Source of the DNA: an uncultured Christensenella sp.
Lineage (GTDB): Bacteria; Bacillota; Clostridia; Christensenellales; UBA3700
NCBI GenBank assembly: GCA_910583995.1
Contig: CAJTYW010000001.1
Coordinates: 124,001 to 188,000 of the forward strand
Length of the DNA: 64,000 bases
Direction of reading: 5' to 3'
The translations under genes and the position numbers were made by a program. The notes under the pieces were generated by a model. It was not told where the DNA came from, made no database searches, and worked only from the letters and a program-made list of their open reading frames with translations. Positions 1 to 9,285 of the stretch are shown here, piece by piece (position 1 is the stretch's first letter; every line of letters starts with the position of its first letter).

Positions 1-28
1 TTATTAAATCAATATTAGCATTATCCAT
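1..28 (-). CDS. 5' end of an unidentified leftward gene (partial)
   Basis: Only the first nine codons lie in the window (MDNANIDLI on the minus strand), so the product cannot be identified. The ATG is at 28-26. It follows a textbook Shine-Dalgarno sequence (AAGGAGGT, complement of 33-40) at normal spacing. A consensus promoter at 172-200 points at it, which implies a leader of roughly 135 nt. The call rests on the start signals, not on the coding content. Confidence 0.6.
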
Positions 29-171
29 AAAAACCTCCTTAAATGTATTTTTTAATTTTTAAGCATTTATAATTTTCCTGTATATAATTAGGCAAGTAAA
101 ATTTATTTATCTAAATCTAATATAGTACTTAAAATAAAAAGAATATTATAAATAACTTATTTTACTTTTTT

Positions 172-200
172 ATTATAATATAATTAAGTAAAAATGTCAA
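172..200 (-). promoter_or_regulatory. Consensus sigma-A promoter for the leftward gene at 28
   Basis: On the minus strand the -35 box TTGACA (200-195) and the -10 box TATAAT (177-172) are separated by exactly 17 bp. Both hexamers are perfect. Transcription should start near 165 and run left into the partial gene. Confidence 0.75.
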
Positions 201-806
201 CAGATTAGGTAAAATTATTATATTTTAGGGCTGTTTTCATAATAAAAGGGGAGTTTAGGGGGGATTTTTTTACTTGAGATAAAAATTGCGAAAAAATTTT
301 TTTGGAAAATTGCTCGCTCACGGGGATTATATCGCTAACCCTTGATTTTATTGGGGTTTTGGCAGGTTTTTTAGAAGAATTTTAGTATAGAACACCCTTT
401 TTAACTATTCGCAAAAGACAAGTTTAACGAAAAGTAGTGGGTAAAAGACCACTTTTTTACATATTTTTATGTGAAAATTTATGATTATCAATAAATTTAA
501 TTAATTTTAAAAATAAATTATTACAATATGATAATTTGTTAATTTATTTATCAAATCAATTTAAGCTTAAATAAATGTATAAATGCAAATATGTTTTATT
601 TAACATATAAACTATTTAATTAAAATATATAATAAATTATTTAGCAATATATTTTTGTTTAAATTTTTTATCATAATTATTGTTTTATTTTTATTGACTG
701 AATTTATTCATATTTACATTTGCTTAAAATTTTTATACTTTACTAAAATTTACGATAAATTTTAAGTACTTTAATTTTAAATTTTAGTTTTGTTTTGCGA
801 AATGTA
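201..806. other. Non-coding AT-rich region
   Basis: No credible gene is visible. From about 225 to 400 the composition shifts: there are several G runs and a less AT-rich patch around 310-380, unlike the flanks, which could be decayed coding or foreign DNA. A weak hairpin (AGTGG/CCACT, 436-453) followed by a T run at 454-458 might be a rightward terminator remnant. From 480 to 800 the DNA is nearly pure A and T, with no structure I can support. Confidence 0.5.
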
Positions 807-835
807 TTGAATATTTAAATCAATTATGATATAAT
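807..835 (+). promoter_or_regulatory. Promoter of the tyrosine recombinase, set up for a leaderless mRNA
   Basis: The -35 box TTGAAT (807-812), a 17-bp spacer and a perfect -10 box TATAAT (830-835) place the expected start about 7 bp downstream. That is at or next to the A of the ATG at 842. No Shine-Dalgarno sequence lies between the -10 box and the ATG. Confidence 0.7.
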
Positions 836-841
836 AAAAAT

Positions 842-1906
842 ATGGAAAAAACATATTTTGACGAAAGACGACTTGATACGGAAAGTAAAATTAAACAACT
901 TTTATTTGAACTTCCTGAATTTGCGGAAGATTTTTTTATTGGAATAGAAACAACAACTTCACCGCTTACTAGACTTGGTTATGCACGGGATTTGTTGATA
1001 TTTTTTGATTATTTATATACTGATTCCAGAAAATTTTATGGTTTAAATAAAGATACTTTTACTTTAAAACATCTTAATAAAGTTGAAGCTTTTGATATAG
1101 AAAAATTTATATCATATCTTACTCATTACGTTTATAATGGCAAAGCGTATACAAATTCTTTGTCTGCGAAATCAAGAAAACTAGCATCAATACGCAGCTT
1201 TTTTAAGTATATGTACAACAAAGATTTGATTGATGGAAATGTTGCATCTAAAGTTGATATGCCAAAACTACACGAAAAACCGATTATCCGCCTTGAGCAA
1301 CAAGAAGTTTTTGAAATTTTAGAGATTGCTGAAAATGGAACTTCTCTATCACCAAAGCAAAAAGTTTATCACGAATTAAATAGATTGCGTGATATTGCTA
1401 TTTTATCCTTATTTTTAGGTACAGGTATCCGTATTAGTGAGCTTGTAGGTATAAATATTGAAGATATAGATTTTTATACAAATTCATTTAAAGTTACTAG
1501 AAAAGGTGGAAATCAATCAATATTGTATTTTAATGACGATGTTTCTATTGCTCTTTTGGAATATTATGAAAAGCGACAAGAACTAAAAGCTATTGAAAAA
1601 GACGAAAAAGCATTCTTTTTAAGTATGCAAAATAAAAGGATAAGCGTTCGTAGTGTTGAACTTTTAGTTAAAAAATATGCAAAAATCGTCTCACCTTTAA
1701 AACATATTACTCCACATAAACTGCGTAGTACTTTTGGCACTAATCTTTATCGCACTACAAAGGATATTTATGTTGTTGCAGAACTTTTAGGACATAAAGA
1801 TGTTAATGTTACTAAAAAGCATTATGCCGATATTAGCGAAGAAATTAAAAAAGAAGCATCAAAGCAAGTTTCTATTCGTGAAAATCCATCGAAATTTGAC
1901 GACTGA
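842..1906 (+). CDS. Tyrosine recombinase / XerC-XerD-like integrase
   Basis: This is a 354-residue site-specific recombinase of the lambda-integrase family. It cuts and rejoins DNA through a tyrosine-DNA intermediate. An N-terminal SAM-like core-binding domain covers about residues 20-135. The catalytic domain shows the full set of residues: Arg197 (GIRISE), a probable beta-hairpin Lys at 221, His292 and Arg295 (HKLR), His318 (GHK) and nucleophile Tyr328 (HYAD). Family XerC/D proteins are usually about 300 residues. The extra length comes from a longer N-terminus, a loop at about 168-178 and a basic tail after Tyr328. It may be the chromosome-dimer resolvase or an element integrase; no attachment site or other mobile gene is visible nearby. 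The gene stands alone with its own promoter and no SD. Confidence 0.85.
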   Translation: MEKTYFDERRLDTESKIKQLLFELPEFAEDFFIGIETTTSPLTRLGYARDLLIFFDYLYTDSRKFYGLNKDTFTLKHLNKVEAFDIEKFISYLTHYVYNGKAYTNSLSAKSRKLASIRSFFKYMYNKDLIDGNVASKVDMPKLHEKPIIRLEQQEVFEILEIAENGTSLSPKQKVYHELNRLRDIAILSLFLGTGIRISELVGINIEDIDFYTNSFKVTRKGGNQSILYFNDDVSIALLEYYEKRQELKAIEKDEKAFFLSMQNKRISVRSVELLVKKYAKIVSPLKHITPHKLRSTFGTNLYRTTKDIYVVAELLGHKDVNVTKKHYADISEEIKKEASKQVSIRENPSKFDD

Positions 1907-2170
1907 TTTTTAACTTTTAAAACTGATTTTTGATAGATTATTTAATTACGATTTCTGGTACTTTAATTTTAACTTTAAAAGCCGATTTTTGATATGGATA
2001 ATTTAATTTTATCAATCGATTTTTAGCATAAAAATTTAATTCTTTAATGAGATTTTTATATGTTTAAAATTAATATTTAGTATGGATTTTTAATGTAAAT
2101 TTTTAGCTTTTAAATATCGGTTTTTTTATGCAAATTTTTATAAAAATTATTTAAACTTTAAAAAACAATA
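1907..2170. repeat. AT-rich intergenic DNA with a decayed ~59-bp tandem repeat
   Basis: Two recognisable copies of a unit built from 'TTTAACTTT(A/T)AAA' followed by 'GATTTTTGATA' lie at about 1907-1935 and 1966-1994. More degraded echoes ('CGATTTTTAGCATA', 'GGATTTTTAATG') occur to about 2100. No open reading frame is present. The repeat looks like passive tandem duplication that has diverged. Confidence 0.4.
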
Positions 2171-2199
2171 AAAATAAGGCTTTTTAAGCCTTATTTTTT
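2171..2199. terminator. Bidirectional intrinsic terminator
   Basis: A 12-bp stem (AAAATAAGGCTT at 2171-2182 with AAGCCTTATTTT at 2186-2197) has a 3-nt loop. A T run lies on the right and an A run on the left. It separates the recombinase from the convergent leftward gene at 2412. The following 2200-2411 is AT-rich and otherwise empty. Confidence 0.8.
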
Positions 2200-2411
2200 A
2201 ATCATATAATGATATTTTTATTAAAAATTTAATTTTTTAATCTTGAAAATTTAATTTTAATAAGTTATTTTATTTGTTTTTTAAAATAAAATATTTATTT
2301 TTAAAAATTTTTAAATTTTATTATTTAATCGCATATTAAATTGAATTTTTTATTTAAAAATGCCTAATTTTTATTAAAAAAATTTGTTTTTAATCAAATT
2401 TTTGTTTAAAT

Positions 2412-3656
2412 TTATTTATTTTTATTTGCAAGTAGCTCTGAAACGCACATTAAAACTGCAATTTTTACGTGTTCATAAGTTAAGCCACCTTGTACATAAG
2501 CAATATATGGTTCTTTTATTGGCGAATCTGCAGATAATTCGATGCTACTTCCACCTGTAAATGTGCCTGCAGCCATAATTACTTGGTCAACATATCCAGG
2601 CATATCCCACGGTAAAGGCAAAACATTGCTGTCAATTGGAGATGCTTTTTGAATTGATTGAATAAAGCTAATTAATTCATTTTCAGTATTAAATTTTATA
2701 GACCTTACTGTATCATTGCATTTTGCAGTTGGATTTGGGCATACATCATATCCTAAATCGCTAAAAACTTGACCAAATAAAGCACTACCTTTAGTTGCGT
2801 TCATAGTAATATGTGGGGCTAAAAACAAACCTTGATAAAATTGTTGATAGCCACCTGTGTATGAACCTATTTCCATACCAATAGATGGCGAAGTTAATCT
2901 AAAAGCTACTTGTTCAATGACATCTTGCTTGCCAGCAATATATCCACCTGTTGGTGCAAGTCCGCCACCGGGGTTTTTAATCAATGAGCCGACCATCATA
3001 TCCGCACCAACATCTGTTGGCTCAATTGTATCCATAAATTCGCCGTAACAATTATCAACCATTATAATTATATTTTTATCAATCTTTTTAATAAAATCTA
3101 TAACTTTTCCAATTTTTAAAACAGATAAAGCGTCACGCCATTCGTAACCACGAGACCTGCCTATAAAAATCAATTTAGGAACTTTGTTTTGTATTGATTT
3201 TTTGATTTCGTCAAAGTCAAAATCATTATTTTTTAAAGCTATTTGCTCATAGCTAACACCAAAATCTTTTAGGGAGCCTATATTTTCCCCTTGAATTACT
3301 GAAAGTAATGTGTCATAAGGTGCGCCAGAAATAGCAAGCATTTTGTCATTTGGGCGTAAAACTCCAAACAAAGCAAGTGTTAATGCGTGTGTTCCAGATG
3401 CAATTAATGGAGAAACAATTGCAGCTTCCGAATGAAAAGTATCTGCAAAAACTTTGCATAAAGTATCTCTTCCAATATCGTCATATCCGTAGCCTGTTGT
3501 ACCGCTAAAATGTCTAAGTGCTACATTGTTATTTTGAAAAGCTTCAAGCACTTTATTTTGATTTAGAAAAGCAATGTTTTCCAATTCTTTAAAAAAATCT
3601 GTTAACTTTTGTTCTGCATTATTTACAATTTGCAAAACTTTTGTATCAAAATTCAT
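2412..3656 (-). CDS. PLP-dependent enzyme of the methionine gamma-lyase-like / aluminium-resistance family
   Basis: The 414-residue protein belongs to the fold-type I PLP family annotated as 'methionine gamma-lyase family protein' or 'aluminium resistance protein' (YnbB of Bacillus). The true substrate is not firmly established. Features seen are a phosphate-binding SGTH at 88-91, DNCYGEF at 201-207 (cofactor-ring Asp and neighbourhood) and the Schiff-base lysine Lys227 in SLIKNPGGG. The length is normal. The start ATG follows an AGGAGT ribosome site. It lies 80 bp downstream of miaA at the end of the miaB-mutS-mutL-miaA operon, the usual neighbourhood of this family in Clostridia. Confidence 0.85.
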   Translation of the reverse strand: MNFDTKVLQIVNNAEQKLTDFFKELENIAFLNQNKVLEAFQNNNVALRHFSGTTGYGYDDIGRDTLCKVFADTFHSEAAIVSPLIASGTHALTLALFGVLRPNDKMLAISGAPYDTLLSVIQGENIGSLKDFGVSYEQIALKNNDFDFDEIKKSIQNKVPKLIFIGRSRGYEWRDALSVLKIGKVIDFIKKIDKNIIIMVDNCYGEFMDTIEPTDVGADMMVGSLIKNPGGGLAPTGGYIAGKQDVIEQVAFRLTSPSIGMEIGSYTGGYQQFYQGLFLAPHITMNATKGSALFGQVFSDLGYDVCPNPTAKCNDTVRSIKFNTENELISFIQSIQKASPIDSNVLPLPWDMPGYVDQVIMAAGTFTGGSSIELSADSPIKEPYIAYVQGGLTYEHVKIAVLMCVSELLANKNK

Positions 3657-3736
3657 TTTTTACTCCTGTGTTGTATTAAAAATTACATATTACTTTAAAT
3701 TAATATTGTATCTTGTCTATTATTTTTATGGTTAAT

Positions 3737-4630
3737 TTATTTGCAATTATATAAATATAAAAGTTCTTCTATAGTCAAAAATTTAGCAAAATCATATCGT
3801 TTAAACCAAGTTATTTGGCGTTTTGCATAATGTCTTGAATTTAAAATAATCAAATCTTTAACTTGTTCTAATGTGATTTTTCCGTCAAAATAATCCTTAA
3901 ATTCTTTGTAACCAATGCCTTGCATACTTTGCATATCAAAAGTAATGCCACTTGCCAAAAGACTTTTGATTTCGTTTAAAAGTCCGTTTTCAAACATTAT
4001 TTGCACTCGTTTTTCTATTTTTTCGTACAATATTTGCCTGTCTGTATTTAAAACATACATATCAATATCATATTGCAATTTTTTATCAGATTTTGAGTTT
4101 TCGGATTTTGTACTACCAGTAAGCTCATATATTTCTAACGCTCTAATTAATCTTTTTGTATTGTTTGGGTGTATTTTTTCAGCATCAATTGGGTCAATTT
4201 CTTTTAATTTAGAGTGTAAATATTCAGCACCATATTGCTCTAATTCCTTATAAAGCTTTGCTTTTATCTCATCATTTGATTTTGCACCGCCAAAGCCAAA
4301 AGGATAAATCAAACTTTCGTAATATAGTCCTGTACCGCCCACTAATATTGGCATTTTACCTAATGAGATTATTTCGTCAATTTTATTTTTTGCAAGCTTA
4401 ACAAAGTCAGATACACTAAAAGGCATTTTTGGATTTATTATATCAATTAAATGATGCGGTATTCCATCCATTTCATCAGAAGTTACTTTTGCAGTGCCGA
4501 TATTCATATCTTTATAAATTTGCATTGAATCCATAGAAATGATTTCGCCACCAATCTTTTTTGCAATTTTTACCGCAATGGAACTTTTTCCGCTTGCTGT
4601 AGGTCCTGCAATTGCTATAATTTTTTGCAT
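3737..4630 (-). CDS. miaA: tRNA dimethylallyltransferase
   Basis: MiaA transfers dimethylallyl from DMAPP to N6 of A37 in tRNAs reading UNN codons. This makes i6A, which MiaB (encoded at the head of the same operon) then thiomethylates. The P-loop GPTASGKS is at residues 9-16. The DSMQIY motif, VGGTGLYYESL and the C-terminal SRHYAKRQITWFKR tRNA-binding signature are all present. At 297 residues it is slightly shorter than the usual 300-315. It begins 2 bp after the mutL stop, with the ribosome site (AAAGGAT) inside the mutL end, so translation is probably coupled. Confidence 0.97.
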   Translation of the reverse strand: MQKIIAIAGPTASGKSSIAVKIAKKIGGEIISMDSMQIYKDMNIGTAKVTSDEMDGIPHHLIDIINPKMPFSVSDFVKLAKNKIDEIISLGKMPILVGGTGLYYESLIYPFGFGGAKSNDEIKAKLYKELEQYGAEYLHSKLKEIDPIDAEKIHPNNTKRLIRALEIYELTGSTKSENSKSDKKLQYDIDMYVLNTDRQILYEKIEKRVQIMFENGLLNEIKSLLASGITFDMQSMQGIGYKEFKDYFDGKITLEQVKDLIILNSRHYAKRQITWFKRYDFAKFLTIEELLYLYNCK

Positions 4631-4632
4631 AA

Positions 4633-6588
4633 TTATACTATCCTTTTAAACAATTTATCAATATCTTTTTTTGAAAATTTAATAATTGTCGGTCTGCCGT
4701 GTGGACATTGAATAGGTTTATTTTCTTCAATTTTAGTTATTAAATCTTGAATTTCAATATCTTTAAGCTTTTGTCCCGCTTTAATTGCAGATTTGCAAGC
4801 TTTTTTTGCAATCTCGTTATGCAGTGCATCTTTTAAATTAATACTTTTTAAAGTGTATTTTTCTTCTAATAACGAATTAATAAATTTAACCCCGTTAAAT
4901 GCAGGAAAAACTATAGGTACACTATTAATCTTAAAAGTATTATCACCAAATTCTTCAATATCAAAGCCGATTTTTCTTATATCTTCAAGTAAATTTTCAA
5001 TTATTTCACTCTCTTTTGAAGATAGTTCTATAATTTGCGGTGTAAGTAAGGGTTGCACTGCAATATTTTTTTTCTCTATTTGAGAAATCAATTGGTCGTA
5101 AATCAACCTTTCGTGTGTAGCGTGTTGGTCGATTAAATATACATATTCGCCTTTTAAAACTATTAAATAACAATTGAATATTTGTCCTATAATCTTATGA
5201 GATAAAGAAAATTCTTCTTCAATCTCGTCAAAAAGATTGCTTTGTACAATTGGTGGCTTTACGGCGGATATTCTACTTTTGCTTTCGCCTGCTTTTAAAA
5301 TTGAACTATTATTTGGCATTTTTGTAAAGCTACTTTCTGATTTTATTTCATTAAATCTCTTTAAAAGATTGTTTGAATTTTTAGGTTTAATTTCAATTTC
5401 TTCTTGCTTTTCAATATTATTTGTTAAAATTTCTGTATTTGCAATTTGTATTTTTTCTTCTACTAAATCGCTCTTTTTTTCTTGTTTTTCGTTTAAATCA
5501 TAACTTTTTTGTTTAAAGTGTTCTAAATTAGGCGTATTTTTAGAAATATTTTCTTGAATTTCAGGTTTTTCTTCCTCGTCTGAGCTTACGGTAAAAATTT
5601 TGCGATTGTTCTCTAGTGCATTTTGAACAGCTCTGTATACGCTAGCAAAAACACTTCTACTGTCAGAAAAACGAACATCTGTTTTGCTTGGCGTTACATT
5701 GACATCAAGCATATCAAATGGCATAATAATCTCTAGGCAATAAACAGGGAAACTTCTTTTCATAAGTGAATTGCCGTAAGCTTCCTTTACTGCTGTTGAA
5801 ATTGTGGCATTTGTAATCAATCTACCATTTACAATTGTTGTTTGGTAACTTCTGTTTGGTTTAGTAAGTGTAGGAAGTCCGATATACCCTTTTACTAAAA
5901 TGTTATATTTTTCATTTTCTAAATAAACAAGTTCTTTTGTGATAGAAGTCGGATAAATTGAGTATAACGCATTTTCAAGTCCTTTTCCGTTTGATGCAAA
6001 AATTATTTTGCCATCTGCAACATATTTAATTGCAACATTAGGATTTGCAAGAATTAGACCTTGAATTATTGCAGTTATTTCGTGTTCTTCACTTTTAGGC
6101 TTTTTAAGAAACTTTTGTCTTGCAGGAGTATTAAAGAAAATATTTCTTACTTCTATGTTAGTGCCATAATTGCAATCGATATCTGTAACTTCCCCGCCTA
6201 CTCCGCCTTTTATTGTGTATTTTACGCCTATATTTTCGTCAGTAGCTTTTGTTTTTATCTCTACACTGCTAATTGCGGCAATAGATGGCAAAGCTTCACC
6301 ACGGAAACCCAAAGTAGCAATATTCTCTAAATCTTCACTGCTAGAAATTTTTGAAGTAGCGTGTGGCAAAAAAGCTTGTTTTATGTAATCTCTGCTTATT
6401 CCGTGTCCGTTGTCGCTTACAATAACACTTGTTATACCGCCGTCTACAATCTCAACGACAATATTGCTGCTACCTGCATCAATAGAGTTTTCCACCAATT
6501 CTTTAACTATACTTGCCGGATTTTCTACTACTTCGCCAGCAGAAATTTTATTGTAAATTTCACTTGACAGTAAATTGATTTTTTGCAT
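4633..6588 (-). CDS. mutL: DNA mismatch repair protein MutL
   Basis: MutL links MutS mismatch recognition to strand incision. The N-terminal GHKL ATPase shows the catalytic region KELVENSIDAG (29-39), DNGHGI (59-64) and GFRGEAL (94-100). A low-complexity Glu/Lys/Asn linker of about residues 335-440 follows. It ends in QSNLF, which fits a beta-clamp-binding peptide. The C-terminal domain has the endonuclease motifs DQHA (about residue 486), ACKSAIKAG and CPHGRPT, so this is the nicking MutL type rather than the E. coli type. In the DQHA(X)2E(X)4E motif the last Glu is Asp (DQHATHERLIYD), a conservative departure. At 651 residues the length is normal. Confidence 0.96.
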   Translation of the reverse strand: MQKINLLSSEIYNKISAGEVVENPASIVKELVENSIDAGSSNIVVEIVDGGITSVIVSDNGHGISRDYIKQAFLPHATSKISSSEDLENIATLGFRGEALPSIAAISSVEIKTKATDENIGVKYTIKGGVGGEVTDIDCNYGTNIEVRNIFFNTPARQKFLKKPKSEEHEITAIIQGLILANPNVAIKYVADGKIIFASNGKGLENALYSIYPTSITKELVYLENEKYNILVKGYIGLPTLTKPNRSYQTTIVNGRLITNATISTAVKEAYGNSLMKRSFPVYCLEIIMPFDMLDVNVTPSKTDVRFSDSRSVFASVYRAVQNALENNRKIFTVSSDEEEKPEIQENISKNTPNLEHFKQKSYDLNEKQEKKSDLVEEKIQIANTEILTNNIEKQEEIEIKPKNSNNLLKRFNEIKSESSFTKMPNNSSILKAGESKSRISAVKPPIVQSNLFDEIEEEFSLSHKIIGQIFNCYLIVLKGEYVYLIDQHATHERLIYDQLISQIEKKNIAVQPLLTPQIIELSSKESEIIENLLEDIRKIGFDIEEFGDNTFKINSVPIVFPAFNGVKFINSLLEEKYTLKSINLKDALHNEIAKKACKSAIKAGQKLKDIEIQDLITKIEENKPIQCPHGRPTIIKFSKKDIDKLFKRIV

Positions 6589-6651
6589 AACCTACTCCTT
6601 TTCTTTTGTTTAATCTATATTCCTACAAAAACATAGCCATTAAAAGATTTT

Positions 6652-9285
6652 TTATTTGATTTTTCTTACCTTTTCTTTTAAATCGGACAATTCGCGTAAT
6701 GCTTGCATTGGAGTCATATTGTCTGTATCTATCGATTTTAATATTTCGATTATCTCGTCACTAATTGAATTTTCAAAAAAAGATAGTTGTTTTAAATCGT
6801 CTTTTTCAAAAATCTCTTTACTATCAAGCAAAATTGAATTTGTGTCTTTTAAAATTTCGTTTTGCTCAAGTTTTTTTGATAGTACATTTGCTCTATCAAG
6901 TACTGATTTTGGTATACCTGCAAGTCTTGCAACTTCAATACCAAAACTCTTGTTTGCACCGCCTCTTGTGATTTTGTGGGTAAAGATTACTTGATTTTGT
7001 ATCTCTTTAACCATTATTTTATAGTTTTTAACGCCGTCAAGCATACCTTCAAGCTCTGTAAGTTCGTGATAGTGTGTGCTAAAAAGTGTTTTTGTTTTAA
7101 AGTTGTTTGTAATATGTTCTATTACAGACCAAGCGATTGCTAAGCCGTCACAAGTAGATGTTCCCCTGCCTATTTCGTCAAGTATCAATAATGAGTTATC
7201 TGTTGCATTGTTTAAAATTGTAGCAACTTCTGTCATTTCAACCATAAATGTACTTTGTCCAAACGCCAAATCGTCGCTCGCACCTATTCTTGTAAAAATT
7301 CTGTCAGTTATGGAAATCTCCGCACTTTCAGCTGGTACAAAACAACCAATATGAGCAAGCAAAGTAATAATTGCCGCACTACGCATATAAGTACTTTTAC
7401 CTGCCATATTAGGGCCTGTAATAATCATTGTACGATTTTCTTTTTTATCAATTATAAAATCATTTGGTACAAATTGATTTAAACCAATAATTTTTTCAAC
7501 TACTGGGTGTCTTCCCTTATAAATGCTTATTGCATCAAGTTGTTCATTGATAACAGGCTTACAATAGTTGTTTTCAAGAGAAATTTCTGCAAATGACACA
7601 AGCGAATCAAGGGCTGCAAGTGCATTTGAAGTGATTTTTAAGCTTGCAACGCACTCAAGTAGAAGGTTTCTAATTTCTTCAAACAATTTAAGTTCAAGTT
7701 CGATTGCTTTTTCGTCAGCACCAAGTACTGTTTCTTCAACTTGTTTAAGTTCGTCAGTGATAAATCTTTCCGCACCAGTTAGTGTCTGCTTACGAACATA
7801 ACGATAAGGTACTTTTTCCAAAAAACTATTTGTTACTTCAATGTAGTAACCAAATACTTTGTTGAACCCTACTTTTAAGTTTTTAATACCGGTAAGTTCT
7901 TTTTCTTCCCTTTCGATTTTTGCAACCCACTCTTTGCCGTTTGCTCGTGCGTTTCTTAAATCGTCCAGTTCGGAATTAAAGCCTTTTTTGATAAATCCGC
8001 CGTCACGAATAATTGTTTTTGCATCATCTGCAATAGCCTTTGTTAAAAGCTCTGCTATATCTTCAAGTTCGTCAATGTCACCATAAATTTTGTTTATTAT
8101 TTCACATTTTTCATCTTTAATAACAAATTTGATTTTTGGTAAAATAGTCAAAGTGTCCGCTAAACTTTGCAAATCTTTAGGATTAACTGTGCCGTATGCT
8201 ATTTTACCAACAATTCTTTCAATATCACGCACATTTTTTAGTAAATCTGATAAGGCTGTTCTAACAGGGTTATTTTCAATTAGTAGCTCAACACCATTAA
8301 GTCTACTATTAATTTTTTTGCTGTTAATCAATGGCTGGTCAAGCCAGTTTCTAAGCATTCTTGCACCCATTGCAGTTTTTGTCTTATCAATTACCCACAA
8401 TAGCGAACCGAATTTTTTGCCATCTCTGCAATTTTGTGTAATTTCAAGGTTTCGTCTTGTTGCAGTATCAAGAAACATAAAATGATTGTTTTTGATAACC
8501 TTTAGTCCATTAATATGGCACAATGCACGCTTTTGAGTATCGCTAATATATTCCATTAAACTGCCTGCAACACAAACTATCGGTTTATTACCTTCGCACT
8601 CAAAAATTTGCAAAGTTTGTGTTTTAAAGCTGTCAATCAACTTTTTATAAGCATTGCCATAATTGTAAGCACTATCCATAAACATATATGGATTTGGTAG
8701 TTTGCCAAGTCTTACAGAAGTTAAATTTTTGATGGTTTCATACGCTTTGCTATTGGTTATAATTTCAGCTGGACTGATTGTAACAAGCATATCTTCAATT
8801 GTGGTGCTATCATTATTTAGCTCAAAGCAATTGAATTCACCTGTGGAAATATCTGCCCAAGCAACTGAAGTGTTGCCGTTATCGTCAATCATTACGTTGG
8901 AAATATAGTTATTCTTTTTCTCGTCCAAAATAACATCTTCCATAACAGTTCCGGGAGTTATAACTCTGACAACATCTCGATCAACCATACCTTTTGTAGT
9001 TTTTGGGTCAGATAATTGCTCACATATTGCAACTTTTTCACCCGCTGCAATTAATTTTGCAATATAATTATCAACTGCGTGATAAGGCACTCCGCACATA
9101 GGGGCACGCTCTTCCAATCCGCAATCTCTTCCCGTTAAATTTATATCCAATATTCTTGATGCTTTTATAGCATCGTCAAAAAACATTTCGTAAAAATCCC
9201 CAAGACGGAATAACACTATTGCATCTTTATAATTCTCTTTTAAATCTAAATAAAAACTCATCATTGGTGAAAGTTTTTTTGCCAT
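6652..9285 (-). CDS. mutS: DNA mismatch recognition ATPase MutS
   Basis: MutS (877 residues) binds base mismatches and small loops and recruits MutL. The Phe-X-Glu mismatch wedge is F31-Y-E33 in LGDFYEMF. The Walker A GPNMAGKST is near residue 622, followed by LILDEIGRGTST (Walker B) and STHYHEL. The C-terminal QLSFF matches a beta-clamp-binding peptide. The ATG overlaps the miaB stop in a TAATG junction and has a strong GGAGG ribosome site inside miaB, so it is translationally coupled. Confidence 0.97.
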   Translation of the reverse strand: MAKKLSPMMSFYLDLKENYKDAIVLFRLGDFYEMFFDDAIKASRILDINLTGRDCGLEERAPMCGVPYHAVDNYIAKLIAAGEKVAICEQLSDPKTTKGMVDRDVVRVITPGTVMEDVILDEKKNNYISNVMIDDNGNTSVAWADISTGEFNCFELNNDSTTIEDMLVTISPAEIITNSKAYETIKNLTSVRLGKLPNPYMFMDSAYNYGNAYKKLIDSFKTQTLQIFECEGNKPIVCVAGSLMEYISDTQKRALCHINGLKVIKNNHFMFLDTATRRNLEITQNCRDGKKFGSLLWVIDKTKTAMGARMLRNWLDQPLINSKKINSRLNGVELLIENNPVRTALSDLLKNVRDIERIVGKIAYGTVNPKDLQSLADTLTILPKIKFVIKDEKCEIINKIYGDIDELEDIAELLTKAIADDAKTIIRDGGFIKKGFNSELDDLRNARANGKEWVAKIEREEKELTGIKNLKVGFNKVFGYYIEVTNSFLEKVPYRYVRKQTLTGAERFITDELKQVEETVLGADEKAIELELKLFEEIRNLLLECVASLKITSNALAALDSLVSFAEISLENNYCKPVINEQLDAISIYKGRHPVVEKIIGLNQFVPNDFIIDKKENRTMIITGPNMAGKSTYMRSAAIITLLAHIGCFVPAESAEISITDRIFTRIGASDDLAFGQSTFMVEMTEVATILNNATDNSLLILDEIGRGTSTCDGLAIAWSVIEHITNNFKTKTLFSTHYHELTELEGMLDGVKNYKIMVKEIQNQVIFTHKITRGGANKSFGIEVARLAGIPKSVLDRANVLSKKLEQNEILKDTNSILLDSKEIFEKDDLKQLSFFENSISDEIIEILKSIDTDNMTPMQALRELSDLKEKVRKIK

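Noticed and set aside
436..458. Hairpin AGTGG/CCACT followed by T run as a terminator
   Set aside because: Only 5 bp with an 8-nt loop and no gene for it to serve; not listed as a separate feature.
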